DNA of 64,000 nucleotides from positions 6,905,888 through 6,969,887 of the forward strand of contig NC_135042.1 in NCBI RefSeq assembly GCF_051020975.1, given 5' to 3'. The position numbers and the translations under genes were made by a program. Shown here in pieces: positions 24,634-38,548 of the stretch; position 1 is the first letter of the stretch, and every line of letters begins with the position of its first letter. Source of the DNA: Osmia lignaria lignaria. Taxonomy: Eukaryota; Arthropoda; Insecta; Hymenoptera; Megachilidae. A model generated the notes under the pieces. The model saw only the letters and a list, made by a program, of their open reading frames with translations. It was not told where the DNA came from and did not search any database.

Positions 24634-27600
24634 TTAAGAAAATGAGTAATATAAATTTAATTACCTTTAATTTTATTAAATTTTCATACTATAACACTTC
24701 AATTATTATCTAAAATAATTTATGTAAAAAGAATAAATTTAATAATATACTAATAGAGAAATGAAGTTTATAAATCTCAATATCGTTAAATGGTAAATAA
24801 GCTATGATTCTGGAATAGCTTTAAAATTTTCGCAACTCTCGTTAATTCAACTTCCGAGCAAACCTTTGATAACGGTGTATAAAACATTTACAATCAACGT
24901 TTTTCTGAACAATCATAAATTGCTTGCAACAGTTGCAAACTTTGTAGCGTTTGCAGAACCGTGAGTTGTTTTATTGTTGTAAAGAATGCTCAAACAAGTT
25001 TAAACCCTGACTGCAACTGGTATCTGTACATATTTGTGTTCCGCATGAGTGTAAATTTCGATTAATCGAATAATATATAATTCCTTTTTAAAATGACCTC
25101 ATCGCTTTCAAAATTTTTAAAAAATCCATTCACTTACACGTCACGTATTAATTAATATGCAAACTAATTAAGCAGATTCGTAATATTATTCTACTTATTA
25201 AATCAAAGTTTCAAAGAAATAGAAACTTCTCCAATCGATTAACACAGATAATTTAATTAAAACTTGATTCTCAGTTGAAAGGTTCATTTAAGTATTTGTA
25301 CTTATAATTAGTATCGTATTTTAAGGGTGAATTAAGCATTTATTTCAAGGGAACTTTATTTGTTTTTAAAAGTTTGTAATATATCTACAAAAACTTTTTC
25401 CAACAGCTATTAATTAAATATTTCCCGTAGAACTTGTGATTTAATTAGTGAAGAATTACATCATTTTCTAAATTAACTTTAATACTGAGAATATTGTTAA
25501 TTACTACAGTTATAAGTAGAGGAAACAAGATATGTTTGGATCAGTTTACACGCACATATTTTTATTTTGTAATAAATAAACCTGTTAGATGGTAAAAAAC
25601 ACATCTAAAATGAAAATTTACCTCTCAATTGATTTTGAATTCGAACGAACGAAGAAGTAAAGGTTATCTCGAAGATATGACGGTTGTTCAGAGTTTCAAG
25701 AAATTGGCCTCGATTCACAGAAAGTCTGATTTCCTGCGGCAAGTAACGGCAAACCGCAGCGAAGTTGTTCGTCGCAGATGTTACGAAATGAAAATTTTTA
25801 CAATCAGATTAGTAAAAGTAGCGTTGTGAACCAGTAAAACACGACTCCCCACTAATAACTATCCCGATTTACTATCTCAGGGATAAAAATTTTTAATGCC
25901 CGCATTCTCTTTTCTCTAGGTCCATTATAAAAATAAGTTTGAAGCAATAAAAATGAAATTTTTATTTTGTTTTCAGACGTCTCTATTCTAAATTAAAACA
26001 TTTAGAACATTTAAAACATTTCTAGTTGAAAACAGAATAGTTTCAGAGATATCTCAAATAAAGTGTAGCGATGCACTTCCCCGATGCACATGCATTTTAA
26101 AAAAAATGGATTTTTGAATTTGTCAGGTGAAAGGATCAGGTGTGTATGAGAATTTTAATTATTTTATAGAAGTAAGGAATTTGTTAATATAAAATACAAA
26201 TATATTATTATTCAAGAAACTTGTTATTTTATGTAAAATTAATATAATGCATAAGTTACATAACATATATTCCTATTCTGTCATTGTATAATATAATGTA
26301 CTTGCCACACCGATAATTCACTTCCATATTGTTCTGGCCGATGTTTAACTTTGTTAAACCATAATATATCAACTTCATTAAACTATCATCTTCCGGGATA
26401 GTAGGAGGAAGTTGTATGCGAGTGTTTAACAGTTTAATAAGTCCTGCGTCGTGAGAACAAGATATGTACTATGCCAGCAGTATAATACAAAAGACAATTA
26501 TGTACAATTGCACAACTGATTTACGAACTATAGATCTGTGAACGTGGTGTTCTCTTGGATTATATTTCTGTTGAAAATGTATTAAAAGATAAAAATAAAA
26601 ACCATAAATATAATAAAATTATTCAAATTGCAATAATTTTTTTTACTTTATGACAATTTCTTATTAGTGGCAAATAGTGGATACCACTAATAATAATTAC
26701 AGAAATATAACGAGAAGGCACATTTAAATGATAAAATATCTGCAATATAATTATGATTATTACGTATTTAATGCATATTTACGAATGGTTGTTCAAAATC
26801 TTTTTATCTAAATTGCAAATTTTAATTTTCTTTTTTAAATGCATCCAACATTTTCGTGAAAATATTTTGTTAACAGCCCTCGAACGAAGAGAACTGTAAC
26901 GATCTGCTAGCGTGCAGATGTGTTTACGTGAACGTCGACGAACGAAAAGGAATTTATTTTCAATGCCGGTATGTTTTATTTTACACGTTCACTGGAGCTC
27001 GAAACGCGCAGCCGACAGTACCTTTCTTTGAGAAGAAATAAGGGTGGCACGTGGATACCTGACATTCGGTCTGTCTGTCTGGAGTTGAGGACCCAGACCA
27101 ACGAGCAATATAGATGGGATAATTGCAGATAATTTGCGGCGTCGATTGCTACGCGTTCTCCACTTCAGCCACCCTTCTCTCGTCAGCCACGTCCGTCCCC
27201 TCGTTCTCCAATTATCGTTTCCCCTTGCTTCCTACCTCGTCTTTTCCCACTCGAGTTTGCCTCATTTTGCTCGCCCGAGAAGGAGCTAGCTTTTTGCTCC
27301 TAACTCCGAAACCTGGCGATCGCGCGCGAATCATTTACATGCGGCTATAAGTTATAATCTGTGGACTTCGAGCGCCATTGTTTTTGCAACGGGGAAACGT
27401 TCGCCCCGGTAACTCTTGTCGCAGTTGTACCTCTTCGTACTACTGATTTTTGCGCTCGGGTAATTTACCAGCTTTTTACTTGTTGTTTGAATAAATACAT
27501 TTGTTACTCGTTACAGCATCACTTAAATGCTACACCGTGAGAAAGAACGAAAAATTTATTTAACGATGTGCCAGCTGTTTCGTTGCAATTTTTTTCATAC

Positions 27601-29485
27601 GAGCTTTAACGCGTTCCGAGACATTCTCAGGTGAAAATTGTTTTACGCGAGAAATGGCTGTTGACGTGTAATGGGATGTTTATTACTTTAATTGGGTAAA
27701 CGTATCGTTGATATATGATTCTATTTTATTCTTTTTAAATGTTGCTATGAAAATTATAAAATACTGAATAATTTAATTCAGTTATACAAATTATTCTAAA
27801 TGTTCAAATGATTGGATAATAAATATTAGAGATTTCAGGTTCTCGCACCCCTCTAATAACTATGAAAAAAATCTCAAATTATAGTATTCTGTAGAAATCA
27901 ACAATGGGATTATTTTTAAAATAGTGTTAACCCCTGTATATGATGTAAAATTATTCTAATCTAATTTTATCTTACAAGGAAAATAAAAAAAAAAAAAATT
28001 GTGGATGCTTTTCTAGCATCAGCAACCCTTTCTATCATAAACAACCACCTCAAGCGTCCTCGTGCAGAGCTCTATCTTCTTCTTCGTTATTGATATTCCT
28101 GCCGGTTGCTTTGTTTCTCGCGTAGAATTAAGAGCAAGTTTTCTCAAGTGTTTTTTCTCTCAGTTAACCTCGTACAGGAGCGGTGAAGTAAAGTAGCTTA
28201 TCACACGTAATGCTTCCAAGGAAATACGCCAACAGTGAATGCCACCTGGGAAATTCTGTCGGGTATTAACTATATCTTATCGTAGTTACAAATGCACGGC
28301 CCATTGTCCACGAATATCCACCGCGTGAAATAAAGCAATGCAATGTTTACACGGTACACACGCGTGTACGTGTATGCTAACTACTTCCATCTATGTTACA
28401 CCATCATACATTTGGATGTAAATCGAACCCCAATGGACGTCTATTATACTTCCTATTTGAAGTGGAATGCTAGCAGAGCAAACAATTATAATCGTAGACA
28501 TTGTTTCATTTTGCAAATTGTTACATCTTTATTTTTTTATCCTATTAAAGGCATCTGTCCATGGTGCTACGATAATGTTATACTTAGGTAATCTGTTTCA
28601 CGAAGAAGCGTTATGGTGATAGAAAGGGGCAAAATGCCAGAGGTGCTTGCACAAATTACACAATTATCGCTTATATGCGGTTTCGTTTACACGCTTCCAT
28701 ATATTATACGCCATAAAACAGAAGATTGTATACGAAACTGAAAGACGATGGTGTTTGAATCTTGGCAAGTGCTGAGATATTCGTGTGTACATAGTAGACA
28801 CCAAAGATTGATAATTATATAATTACTATAAAAATAGCAATAGTTGAAAGTAGGTAATATCACTATTTGCAATTTGCTGTCTTTGGAAAATTAAAAAATG
28901 GAAATAAATATTGCAAAGTTTGAAAGTAAAATAATTTGCAATGAAAATTTCCCGACGATAAGAAGTATAATCTTTTAATGAAATTTGATTGAATTGCAAA
29001 TATAACATAAATATTTCATTTGCACGAAACAACGTCGTACCGGTGTTATTAATGTTTAAAAAGAGATTTTCAGTTATCGTTGGAAAAAACAATCTTAAAC
29101 ACATTGCTGCTGGGGAAGGTAAATGTAAGAGCAGATAAGGTTTATTCAAGTTTTGACGCGCAATCCCCAGGAGGGTACTATGTTTAAAATGTTCGAAAGT
29201 TATCACAAATACACTAAAAAAGCGTGTAAAAGAGGATTGTAAAAAGGAATAATAACACAGACGATAAAAGTAACGAATATGCCTGTTGTGAAGCCGAGTA
29301 AAGTGAGAAAAGAACAAAATACTGTAACATTGCAGCTTGGTACACATGAATCGTAACGGTATTAACGGGGAAACAATAAGTCCTATTTATTAGTATTATA
29401 CTGGACTAAAGGAAGGGTAAATTAGACGGATAACAGTTTGTTACAGGAAAAAGAGAAAATCCACGTTGAAAATGAAATGAAAAAA
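24634..29485. other. non-coding stretch, no gene seen
   Basis: Mostly very AT-rich. A GC- and CpG-rich block at about 26880-27450 holds an unrecognised 75-codon frame. Near the end, a 173-codon minus-strand frame (28826-29347) is rich in Phe, Leu and Tyr and looks like chance in AT-rich DNA. Confidence 0.55.
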
Positions 29486-29520
29486 TATTGGGTTGTTGCA
29501 TACTAAAAGTCTCGCACAAT
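29486..29520 (+). mobile_element. possible mariner-like terminus
   Basis: TATTGGGTTGTTGCATACTA resembles the TTGGGTTG-type inverted ends of insect mariner elements. No matching right end or transposase follows, so it is a possible solo end. Confidence 0.3.
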
Positions 29521-32500
29521 TTCATGACATAAAATCACTGTCAAATAATACTTATATTACATCAATTTAAAATTTGAAGTGTACTGAAAATAACTGTACA
29601 AGCTATTTATGAATTTTCTGAATATAAGGAGACTGATTACCAATTATAGCAAGTAATAATTGATTTCCAGACACATAAAGTCTAATTTGATTTGATGACA
29701 TAATTATTCCAAAGTGATATTTATGTTAGGTCAATTAAAAGCTTAGAATTCATTGAAAATGGCTGTACTTAGCCACCTGTAAAACACAAAAGTCAATTAA
29801 TGATGGGTGGTGACGATAGTAATGAGAGGATTAGTACCCAACAAATCACTAAAATGAGGAATTCAAAGAATTGTAAAATGTATAGAATGTAGGGGCAAGA
29901 AAACGAATGGTGTAAAGCCAAAAGACTTCAGCGAGGTGAAGTGTCGCAGTCTCGTGGACAACAGGCGACGATTACTCGAGAAAATTACTGTGCGGTTTAG
30001 CCGTTTAGTAAACTCCTGACCCTGAGTTCGGAGCTGTGCACGCTCGTTAGACCGATCGTAGCTTAAACCCCTCGCGAATTTATATCACGTTTGGTCCTCT
30101 TATCGCCACGCGAAAGCCTCGAGGTACGAATTCAGAGTCGAATCGGCCACGAAATTTAGCTCGTACCTCGTTTAGGTATTTCGTCTCTTTTCCTCGTCCA
30201 TCACATTTCCTTTTGCCTCCTACTCGTTCTCTTATTTCGTTTACACCTGGTTGTCTCATTTTTCAGTTTCATTATTCTGTAGCTGGGAAATTTTGGGAAC
30301 AATACTACTGAAGTGCAATGAACATCCTTTTGGTTAAAAAAATAATACAACCTAGGGAGAACCTAGGAAGAGCCTTGGGAAAAACTAAGGACAGCCTAGG
30401 GAGAGCATAACCCTTCCCGTATGCAACTGATGGGGTTGCAACTTAACTTGCATATGGCGTGTATCAAAACTGAATCCAATTTTATAGGATTGAAATTTGT
30501 TTGACTGCGTTGCACAACCACGAGCAACGTCATTATGTCATGTCAAAGCTGCTGCACCGGAGAATGACCCAAATCGATGACCGCATAGCAGAAATGCAAA
30601 TAGTGTTATTGATATCGATGAAAATGATGAAGATGAATATACATGCTGGTATTAATAAATTTCATCTTTCAACGTAGAAAGACATGTTAAAATATTTGCA
30701 ACAAAAACCACTTTCAAAATTTTTATTTCTAATTTTCATTTAATAAGCTATGAAATGAGAGATGTTTTGATTATGTAAAAAATATTTTACGGGCCTTCAG
30801 ATTATTTAAAAAAAAGAACATAAACCAGAGCAATATGCAACAGTATGCAAATAAAATTAATTTACTTTTTCATTGTTATATTTATATCAGTAAAAGTTGG
30901 GGAAATTATTTATTAGACATAAATGTCCCCATAAATTATATTATGTATAAATATTATACCCAGCTGTATTTAAACAGACAAAATTATGTGAATTTTCATA
31001 ACGTCAGTATTTAATTACGTTGTCGAATTCTGCATGTTATAATATTGATATGATTAAAGGAATCATATACGTTAATTTCTCATAATTATCAGCAGCCACA
31101 GTTTATTTATCTTATTTGCATTATAGAAGTTCAAATCGTTCAATTCTGCTGGTATAATGAATTTGACGGTTTAATGTAGTCGTAATAATATTTTTGATAT
31201 CCTTATTATAATTTCAATAATTTTTGGCATGCAGTGTATACCGCGGGTCATCGATGGCCTGTACGACGTTCAATGTTAATTAGCAGGGTTGAATTTTCTA
31301 TTTAAAACGTAGAAAATGACAGATTTCCTATTATTTTCTCGATCCGTGTGCTAAGCGATCGATATCGAGAACTCCGGCTCCTCCCTTGGAAAGTGCAGTT
31401 GCAACTAAACTGAGCAGACTCTCCTGCGGTCGCTTCTACTGGTTGGTTTAATCGGAACAAATTACTTCATGTACGTGAGTTGCGATTGAACGATCTCGTC
31501 AGCTCGCAAATGACCGAATATCTCTGGATTAACCAACGAAATTACCAACTTCAGACATTTTTTTTTCGTACAGGGTGTAGCGTTTTAATCGTGTTCAATT
31601 TGAAATTCATTATCCTAATTTAAAGAGAAGAGGTATTCCTAAGCTAATTACATATACTTGATTTTATTCATTACGAGACTTTATAACGTTATTATGAAAT
31701 TTTCGTAGATTTATGGAATGAAGATGAATTGCTCTATGATTTTAATTTCTTCTCCAGTTATATTTCATATCATGTAATTTAATTATAATAAATGCATTTA
31801 AATGTGGAAGAGGATAAATTGGATCAAACTATTCCTAATGAATATATTAATTTTATTTATTTCATCACTGTAACGAAGCAGTTATGTCATTTAACTTTTG
31901 AGTATCATAGTAAGGTCCGATTTGAACCCTCTAATTTTAAGACAGATCCACCTTGTATAATAAGGTGAATTTTGTTGCGCGACGTGAATATTTTTCATTT
32001 GAATGGAGCTAAAGTAATATTTTGGTAAGATCAGGTAGAATAAGATGAAAAGGTGAAACGAGGAGGGACATGGACTTAGGTCTTTTAATGGAGAGCCAGC
32101 TATACTCTCGTATAAATCGATACGGCTCTTAATATCTAGCGACTCAAGTCAAACTCAATCGTCCGTCGTGTCCGCACTGACTGAAAAGATCGATCATTTT
32201 TTATGAGAAACGAGAGATAGGATATATCTCGCACCGCGACAAATCCAGCAGCCCCTCTTCCTTGCTTTTCTTTCTCTCCTTCCTTTCTGTTCATGCGAGC
32301 CTCTGATCCGCAAAAGACCCCATAACTCGCAGCCTGCCACTGATCTTTTCGACGTGACCATCGATATTATCCCGGATATTTGAAGAAAGGTGATATTATA
32401 TCTTGCCTTCGTATACTTTATCTCCGTGAAATTGTACTATACAAACTGAAATTATATTCTTCAAGTACGAAGAATTTTTATTTTCATATTCGTTTGAATA

Positions 32501-35455
32501 AATTAATATAATTTTAAATTTGCAAATGTACAGCTTTTGGGAGGATTTCTTAAAAATGTGAGGTTGACAGCACCGCCTAGGGCCATTTAATAACCAATCA
32601 TATCATTTTGGTGACATCGATAATCTCTCTATTCATACATCAAATATTGAAATATGTGGAAGTCTTTTGAAACTTGTGTTTGATTATCATTAGAATCTTA
32701 AAGTTCCTTACGAAGGTAAGGTTACAGGTATCAAAGGATTGACCAACTTTATATTTTTAGCAGGGCTCCCAGAAGCTATAAATTATCTTAAATTTAATAC
32801 ATAACTGATGTATTAAATAGAATTTTAAATAGATGTATTAAATAGAATTTTCTTGTATAAACCTTTATATGCAAATAATGAATCCTTCTTTAATTATATT
32901 GCCATTTTCTCTAAAGGAACTTCATGCTCGACACTGTACCTAACTTAAATCTAATATTATACTTTAATTGTATAACAGATTTTCATCAAATAATTATGTT
33001 AATAAGAAATAAAGTTTAATGAATTATCGCTTCCTTTTTTTAAATTTAAACACTTAGAGTGGTGTTGCCCGAGCTAAGCTGAGAGCTTAAGAAGCTTTCT
33101 CCACTTCGTCTCCTTTATTATAGTATAGGAGGGGTTTCACTTGTGAACGGGCAACTTAGTATAATGAATTAGATTAAATAAAGGAAAATTGGACTTTACA
33201 GCAATTTACGTAGAATTTAATCGTGTTCTCTGTATTGCACTCCATTATTTAGATTGTTTCTAATGCATTTTCTAATACATTCACCATTGGTTTAAACTGT
33301 ATTAAATGAGTTTTTCTTTAAATTAAAAATTTTCAGAAAGTTTCACATACACGATTAATATATACAATAATGGAAACTATATATAAACCTAGAATGCATA
33401 ATGAAAAGCTCTCAACAGACTCATATAGGAATTTATAGTGCATGGTGAACAGTTTCCGCGAACCCATATATAGGTTCATAGCGTGGGAAAGGTTAATATT
33501 CAGTTCCAAGTGCCTCTTGTAAAGCAGATATTAACTTGTTTCCTACTACACCTGTTTTACTACTGGAACATTTCACAACTAATTAGTTTTATACTTTAAC
33601 AACAGAATATTTGTTGTGAAGGAAGATTGTAACCCATTCTGTTATCTAATGGAAGTTCTTAAGTAACGCCATTATGGATCATTAACACATTGTCAATTCG
33701 ATGCATTACCTTCTCCCCTTAATGTACACTTTATAGATATTTGATGATCTGTTATCAAGGTTGCTATTTATTGCATCAGTATTTTCATCTAATAGATCAA
33801 TATTTTAAATAAAATACCTTTCTTGCAATTTCTAAAGATATTCAATTCAGGACACAAGACAACACACACAAAATATTAACATTTAATTATCCCATATTGA
33901 CAAAGATATTCGTATTATCGTTAATTAATTAAAAATAATTTTCTTCCTATTATCAAACAAAAAAATTTTCTTAAATAATTGGCAATGTATAAAAATATTT
34001 TATAAAAATCTACAAGTAGTATCCACAATGGTACTTCCCCCAAATACTTGACTAAAGGGTGGCTTCCAACTTCAACATGAAGGACCATTTGCACCCTTTC
34101 AAAGCGGACGACTTTCGAGTCGAAGAACATAGAAAAATTTCATCAAGATGTTCGCATGCGTGATATTCCTTGTTATATATTCTATCTTTGTCGATGTCAA
34201 CAGTTAGAGGCGCTGTTCTGAAATTTGTCCGGAAATTCAGGACGTGTAAAAGGATGTGACCGTAAGAAAGCAAGGGAAAAATCGTTCGTAAGAGGTACGA
34301 ACTGGCAATGGATATCGATAACCTGAATTCCTTTGTTATAAATCGGTCGATGGTTCATGGGACGTGATGTACGAAGAGTTTAAGGGCATCGGACGTTATT
34401 GGAATTTACTGGCCCGAAAATTGGGACGCGTTAAGCCCTCTGGAATTACGTGTTCCTTCCTGATCTTCCTTCCTTCCTTCCTTTCAACCCTTCTCCGCGA
34501 ACAGACCTTCTATTCCACTATTATCGCAATCTTCAACTTTACACCACTCATTTTACCATGAACTGTGTTCTCCACGCGTCGGAACCTATCCATCTTCTCT
34601 TCCTGTCCAACTTTTCTGTAGGTGTACCTGTTTACTGGGACTCCCATTAATATTCAACCACAATGGCGTAGGAGATTTTATTGCGGTGTATATTTGTTCA
34701 TTATAGCTCTAATAGGTTGATTATGCTATAATATATTAATACGATTTATATCTTTTCATGAAAAATATTAAATGTTCAAAAATAGCAAAGCCAAGAAATC
34801 TTGAAATTTTTTGAAATACAATTTGAGGAACAATTTATTTCTGAGACATATTTTTGAATCTTTGCAATTGGCAGAGGCACCCTCCTGTTGAACCAGGTAT
34901 ACAGTACACTGTACATACAGCACACTCTATCTATCATGTACATAGTACGTGTTTGTAATTATTCAATCGAATCCTGTTTGTTCCGTCCACTCTATATCCG
35001 CGTAATGCAAAGCATTTCGTATAATTATATTACACCTCGCAGGATTTCATACATCAATCCACGGAAGGTTATTTACGTTGACACTTTTCAAATCAGTTAA
35101 TCCTTATAAGTTTAATAACGTTTCTTACAAGAAAGATTTATTTGAAGTAACGGAGATAAAAGTTTCATCTTGAACGTATAGATACGTGCGAAGCATAGAG
35201 AGCGGGAAGCAATACAAGGCGTTCCAGACCACTTTTCCCATTTCTCTGTTTTTCCTAGAATTTCGCACCAATAGCGAAAAATCTGATGGTTCGAAAGAAG
35301 ATAGGAAAACGAGCATCGCTGCTTCGATTTACTTTGACATTTTTAATGCATTTCTAAATGCGGTTCACCGCAGTGGAATGTTCGGTTGATGGACAACAAA
35401 TTGGAAATTTTGTATAATAATAGGAATGTACGATTTCTGGCAAAGCGACTGTAGC
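29521..35455. other. non-coding stretch, no gene seen
   Basis: Contains a GC-richer block at about 29930-30240, CCTAGGGAGAGCC-like tandem motifs at about 30350-30410, and a GC-richer block at about 31330-31500. A 20-base tandem pair lies at 32807-32851. TATATAGG-containing repeats occur near 33380-33490. CCTT runs appear at about 34468-34483. No coding exon is recognised. Confidence 0.5.
32807..32851. repeat. tandem pair of a 20-base unit
   Basis: GATGTATTAAATAGAATTTT occurs at 32807-32826 and again, identical, at 32832-32851 with five bases between. Confidence 0.85.
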
Positions 35456-35712
35456 CATTGGTATAACTTGGGACTTCTTTTAGGGTGGGCACCTTGGATA
35501 TTTTAAAGTTTTCTTAAATTTTAGAACTCTAGAATTTTAATATTTTGTAATTTTGGAACTCTGGAATTCTAATATTTTGAAATTACAGGATTTTCAGAAT
35601 TTTGTAATTGAATAATGCTGGAATTTTGAAACTTTGAAATCTTAAAATGTTAGATCGCTGAAGGTCCAAATTTGTAGGGGGTCCGGGCCCACTTTACCTA
35701 GTTAAGCCAATT
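35456..35712. mobile_element. MITE-like element with CATTGG ends and internal AATTTTG minisatellite
   Basis: The left end CATTGGTATAACTTGGG and the inverted right end AATTGGCTTAACTAGG are each followed inward by a GTGGGC block. They match the 18.9 kb element. Almost all of the interior (about 35515-35650) is imperfect repeats of GGAATTTTGAAATTTT type. The array appears to be part of the element. Confidence 0.55.
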
Positions 35713-37464
35713 ACCACAATGAAAGGGTTAATCGAGGGAGTTTACTTCATTTTACAAATACTACCTGTCTTTAAAATCTTAAGGACACTTTTTTACCACC
35801 ATGTGCAACATAGTAATGTACTGCATGTGTTATTGTTATATCATATTGTTACAGAGACTGCTTTATTAAATCTTGTTATGCGCAAAGCCGCAAACTGCTA
35901 CACCGTTATAATTCAATTTCACGTAGAAAGCAAGTCCATTAGTTCGCTACTGACACATCTGTTATCGAAATGAAAATGTTCACTGCGTCCGCGTTATGTT
36001 TTGGTCTTTATTAAATAAATGAATTAACTTGCATCTACAAACAATTACAAGCTGTTGTTTATAATGATCACGCGATATTCGTGTAATAGTTTCACCTGTT
36101 ATACCAAATTTCCTGTTGATGGAGTGTGATTGCTTTTTTCACGTTAAAGTGGTTTCCGTGGGAAGTTTGTTCGCGCCAAGTTAGTTTTAAGTAATGGTAA
36201 ATGGAATAAATATCAATAAGACAAAGAAGAAATATTTCTCTTTCTATGAACTCTCATAAGTTTGAAGTAACGTATCAAATTTCTGCTGTAAATTCAGAAC
36301 TTTCTTCTTCATCTTTTTCACTGTGCACCATGGGGGCTTACATGTTGTTGTAACGGGTAAATTATAGAGCAACACCTTTCGTGGCTTAAGTACAAGTAGC
36401 ACTAAAGACACTTCACCATTTATTTTCATAAACACTGTAAATTGGAGTTATAAAATATTAAAGCATCCACAATTTACTAACATGTACTTAAACTTCCTGT
36501 TAGGTGGTGTGTTTAATATTTTGTTACACGTTATAAGGAAACGTTAGAATTGCAGGGAACCAGTCTTATGGTTCTTGAAATTAAGAAATTATACATTACT
36601 TTTGTTTATACATAACATTATTTTTAATTTTGTGTAGAATAAGCTATCGTACTCTATCGGGCAATACTTCGGTACTCTGCACATTAAATCATTATACGTG
36701 ATATATCATTCAACCAAACTACGTCCGCGTATGCAGTGTTAGATTCATGCAAAATTGTGTGCATGCATAATATAAACACCCATTCACGAAAAGTGTTGCT
36801 AGTAGAGATATGGTATAACGTGATAGACAAAAAATTTGTCTAGAAATAGCGGAGCTTTCATATAATGAAATATTTGTATTGTGAACGTAGCTTCATTATT
36901 ATTTTAATACTTTAACGACAGTTGCCACTTAATTTTTTATGTGATTTCTATATCTTTTTTCCAGACATCTATTTAGTCTATAAATTTTATATTTATAATA
37001 TATTTATTTTTATTGATTTTTAATTTCTTCTTTCCTCTGCAAAAATTAATTCAATATGCATTTATCTGTATGTGTAATGCATGTTTCTATATGTTTATTA
37101 TTTTACGTCATCACACATTTCTCCTTCTCTTTTTCTTTATCCCGATATTTCAATTGATAATTTCACGATCAGCTAAGTTCAACTGTATGTGGAACTAATT
37201 ATTACCGTTTATTAATTAATGTTAATTACTGGTTCGTTCATTTTCATTTAACGAATGTTACCAGATTACAATTCGAATTTATATATTGTTATATTGAATT
37301 TATTATACTTCGATGACTGGTGTTATGACAAATAATATTTCCTTCTTCGATTTTGAATTTTTTAATCTTTTATTTGTCAATGCTTTATTTTATAATTATG
37401 TAGAATCATAAGTAGGGATCAGAGAGGGTATGGATTTCCGAAATATGTAGACTGGCTCCACCTC

Positions 37465-37640
37465 ATTCTACGGTTCTAAGATTCTAAAATTCCAGAATTT
37501 CGAAATTCCAAAATTCTGAGAATTAAAGGTTTTAAAATTCTGAAATTCCAAAATTCTAAAATTCTACGATCCTCTCGTTAATAAAAGTAATGAATCTGGC
37601 CGACCTCAGACTAATGGTAATTAGAAGTTTTAATTACGCC
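37465..37640. repeat. AATTCCAAAATTCT minisatellite, possible right half of a CATTGGCG element
   Basis: Imperfect repeats of TTCTAAAATTCCAGAATTTC run from about 37465 to 37570. They are followed at 37632-37643 by TACGCCAATGAA, the complement of the CATTGGCGTA end seen at 18.9 kb. This parallels the element at 35.5 kb, but the left end is not clear. Confidence 0.5.
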
Positions 37641-38030
37641 AATGAACTCTAATGATTTGATCATCCACTGTAGTTGCCTAAACGAACCTAATACAATCAG
37701 AGAAGCTTCTAAACGCTATTGTTACTCCAATAGCAGTGAAATTAATTAAAAAATTAGTATATCGATAAACCCTGACTTATTATTCCAATACACATTATCG
37801 ATTAATAATTTCGAGGAAACGATAGCAGCCGCAGGCAGCCGGAAAGCAGAGGAAAAAGAGGAAAGCGAGCGAAAGCATAGCAAAACCTATTCAAATGTAA
37901 CTTCCAAGCCTGTGCATCCCATTAGAATAATTACATGCAGTCACCCACATGTACCGTTCTCCAAGCTGGTTTGCGTGGATCGAATCTGTATATTTGAGAG
38001 AATAAAGGAAGAGGCACACCGATGGCAGAC

Positions 38031-38053
38031 AAGGAAGGAAGGAAGGAAGGAAG
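38031..38053 (+). repeat. (GGAA)n microsatellite
   Basis: About five and a half perfect units of AAGG/GGAA, continuing into GAAAGAGG purine-rich sequence. Confidence 0.9.
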
Positions 38054-38528
38054 AGAAAGAGGAAGGAGCGGCAGAGAAACGCAGATGGAGGAAGGGTGGA
38101 CGAACAAATACCTCACCAGAAATTCTCAATCACGCGAGTTACGTTCCACCTGGGTTTACTCGTTTCTTGTGACTGAACATTCGAAATGGAACAGTGAAAC
38201 GACATTGGCAACGCCTGGCCGGAATAACCGGTAACAGAAGTTGCAATTGCGCTAATTATTATTGAGAGGGGCGACAAAATGAGTCGGCTTATTTAACAAA
38301 TGCACGCTGTACTTCAAACGTGTACAATGATGAAACAGAGATCCATTAAATGTCATTTTGATAATTAAATATTTCCATTGGTATAATTTGATCATGTAAA
38401 TTACATTTGCATTAGGTTGTAAATTAAGAGGAGCAGTGTTTCACTTTTGGATGACGATAATTGAGATGATAACAATTCAAAATTGTTCATTTTTCGTGCC
38501 AAGACAATATTTATCGAATAATTCTACT

Positions 38529-38548
38529 TTGACGTATATATACGTCAA
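38529..38548. promoter_or_regulatory. 20-base palindrome with two CRE half-sites
   Basis: TTGACGTATATATACGTCAA is a perfect palindrome made of TGACGT and ACGTCA, the CREB/ATF half-site, around a TATATA core. Fifteen bases on is CAAAGGGTTAA (38556-38566), a piggyBac-like right end, so the palindrome may be the subterminal part of a mobile element. Regulatory use is inference. Confidence 0.4.

Noticed and set aside
28826..29347. 173-codon minus-strand open frame, the longest in the gene-free region
   Set aside because: Phe/Leu/Tyr-rich low-complexity translation expected from AT-rich DNA; no domain, no splice partners, no similarity I recognise.
37912..38234. Several Lys/Glu/Arg- or Ser/Pro/Leu-rich frames
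   Set aside because: They are translations of the GGAA microsatellite and adjacent purine-rich sequence.
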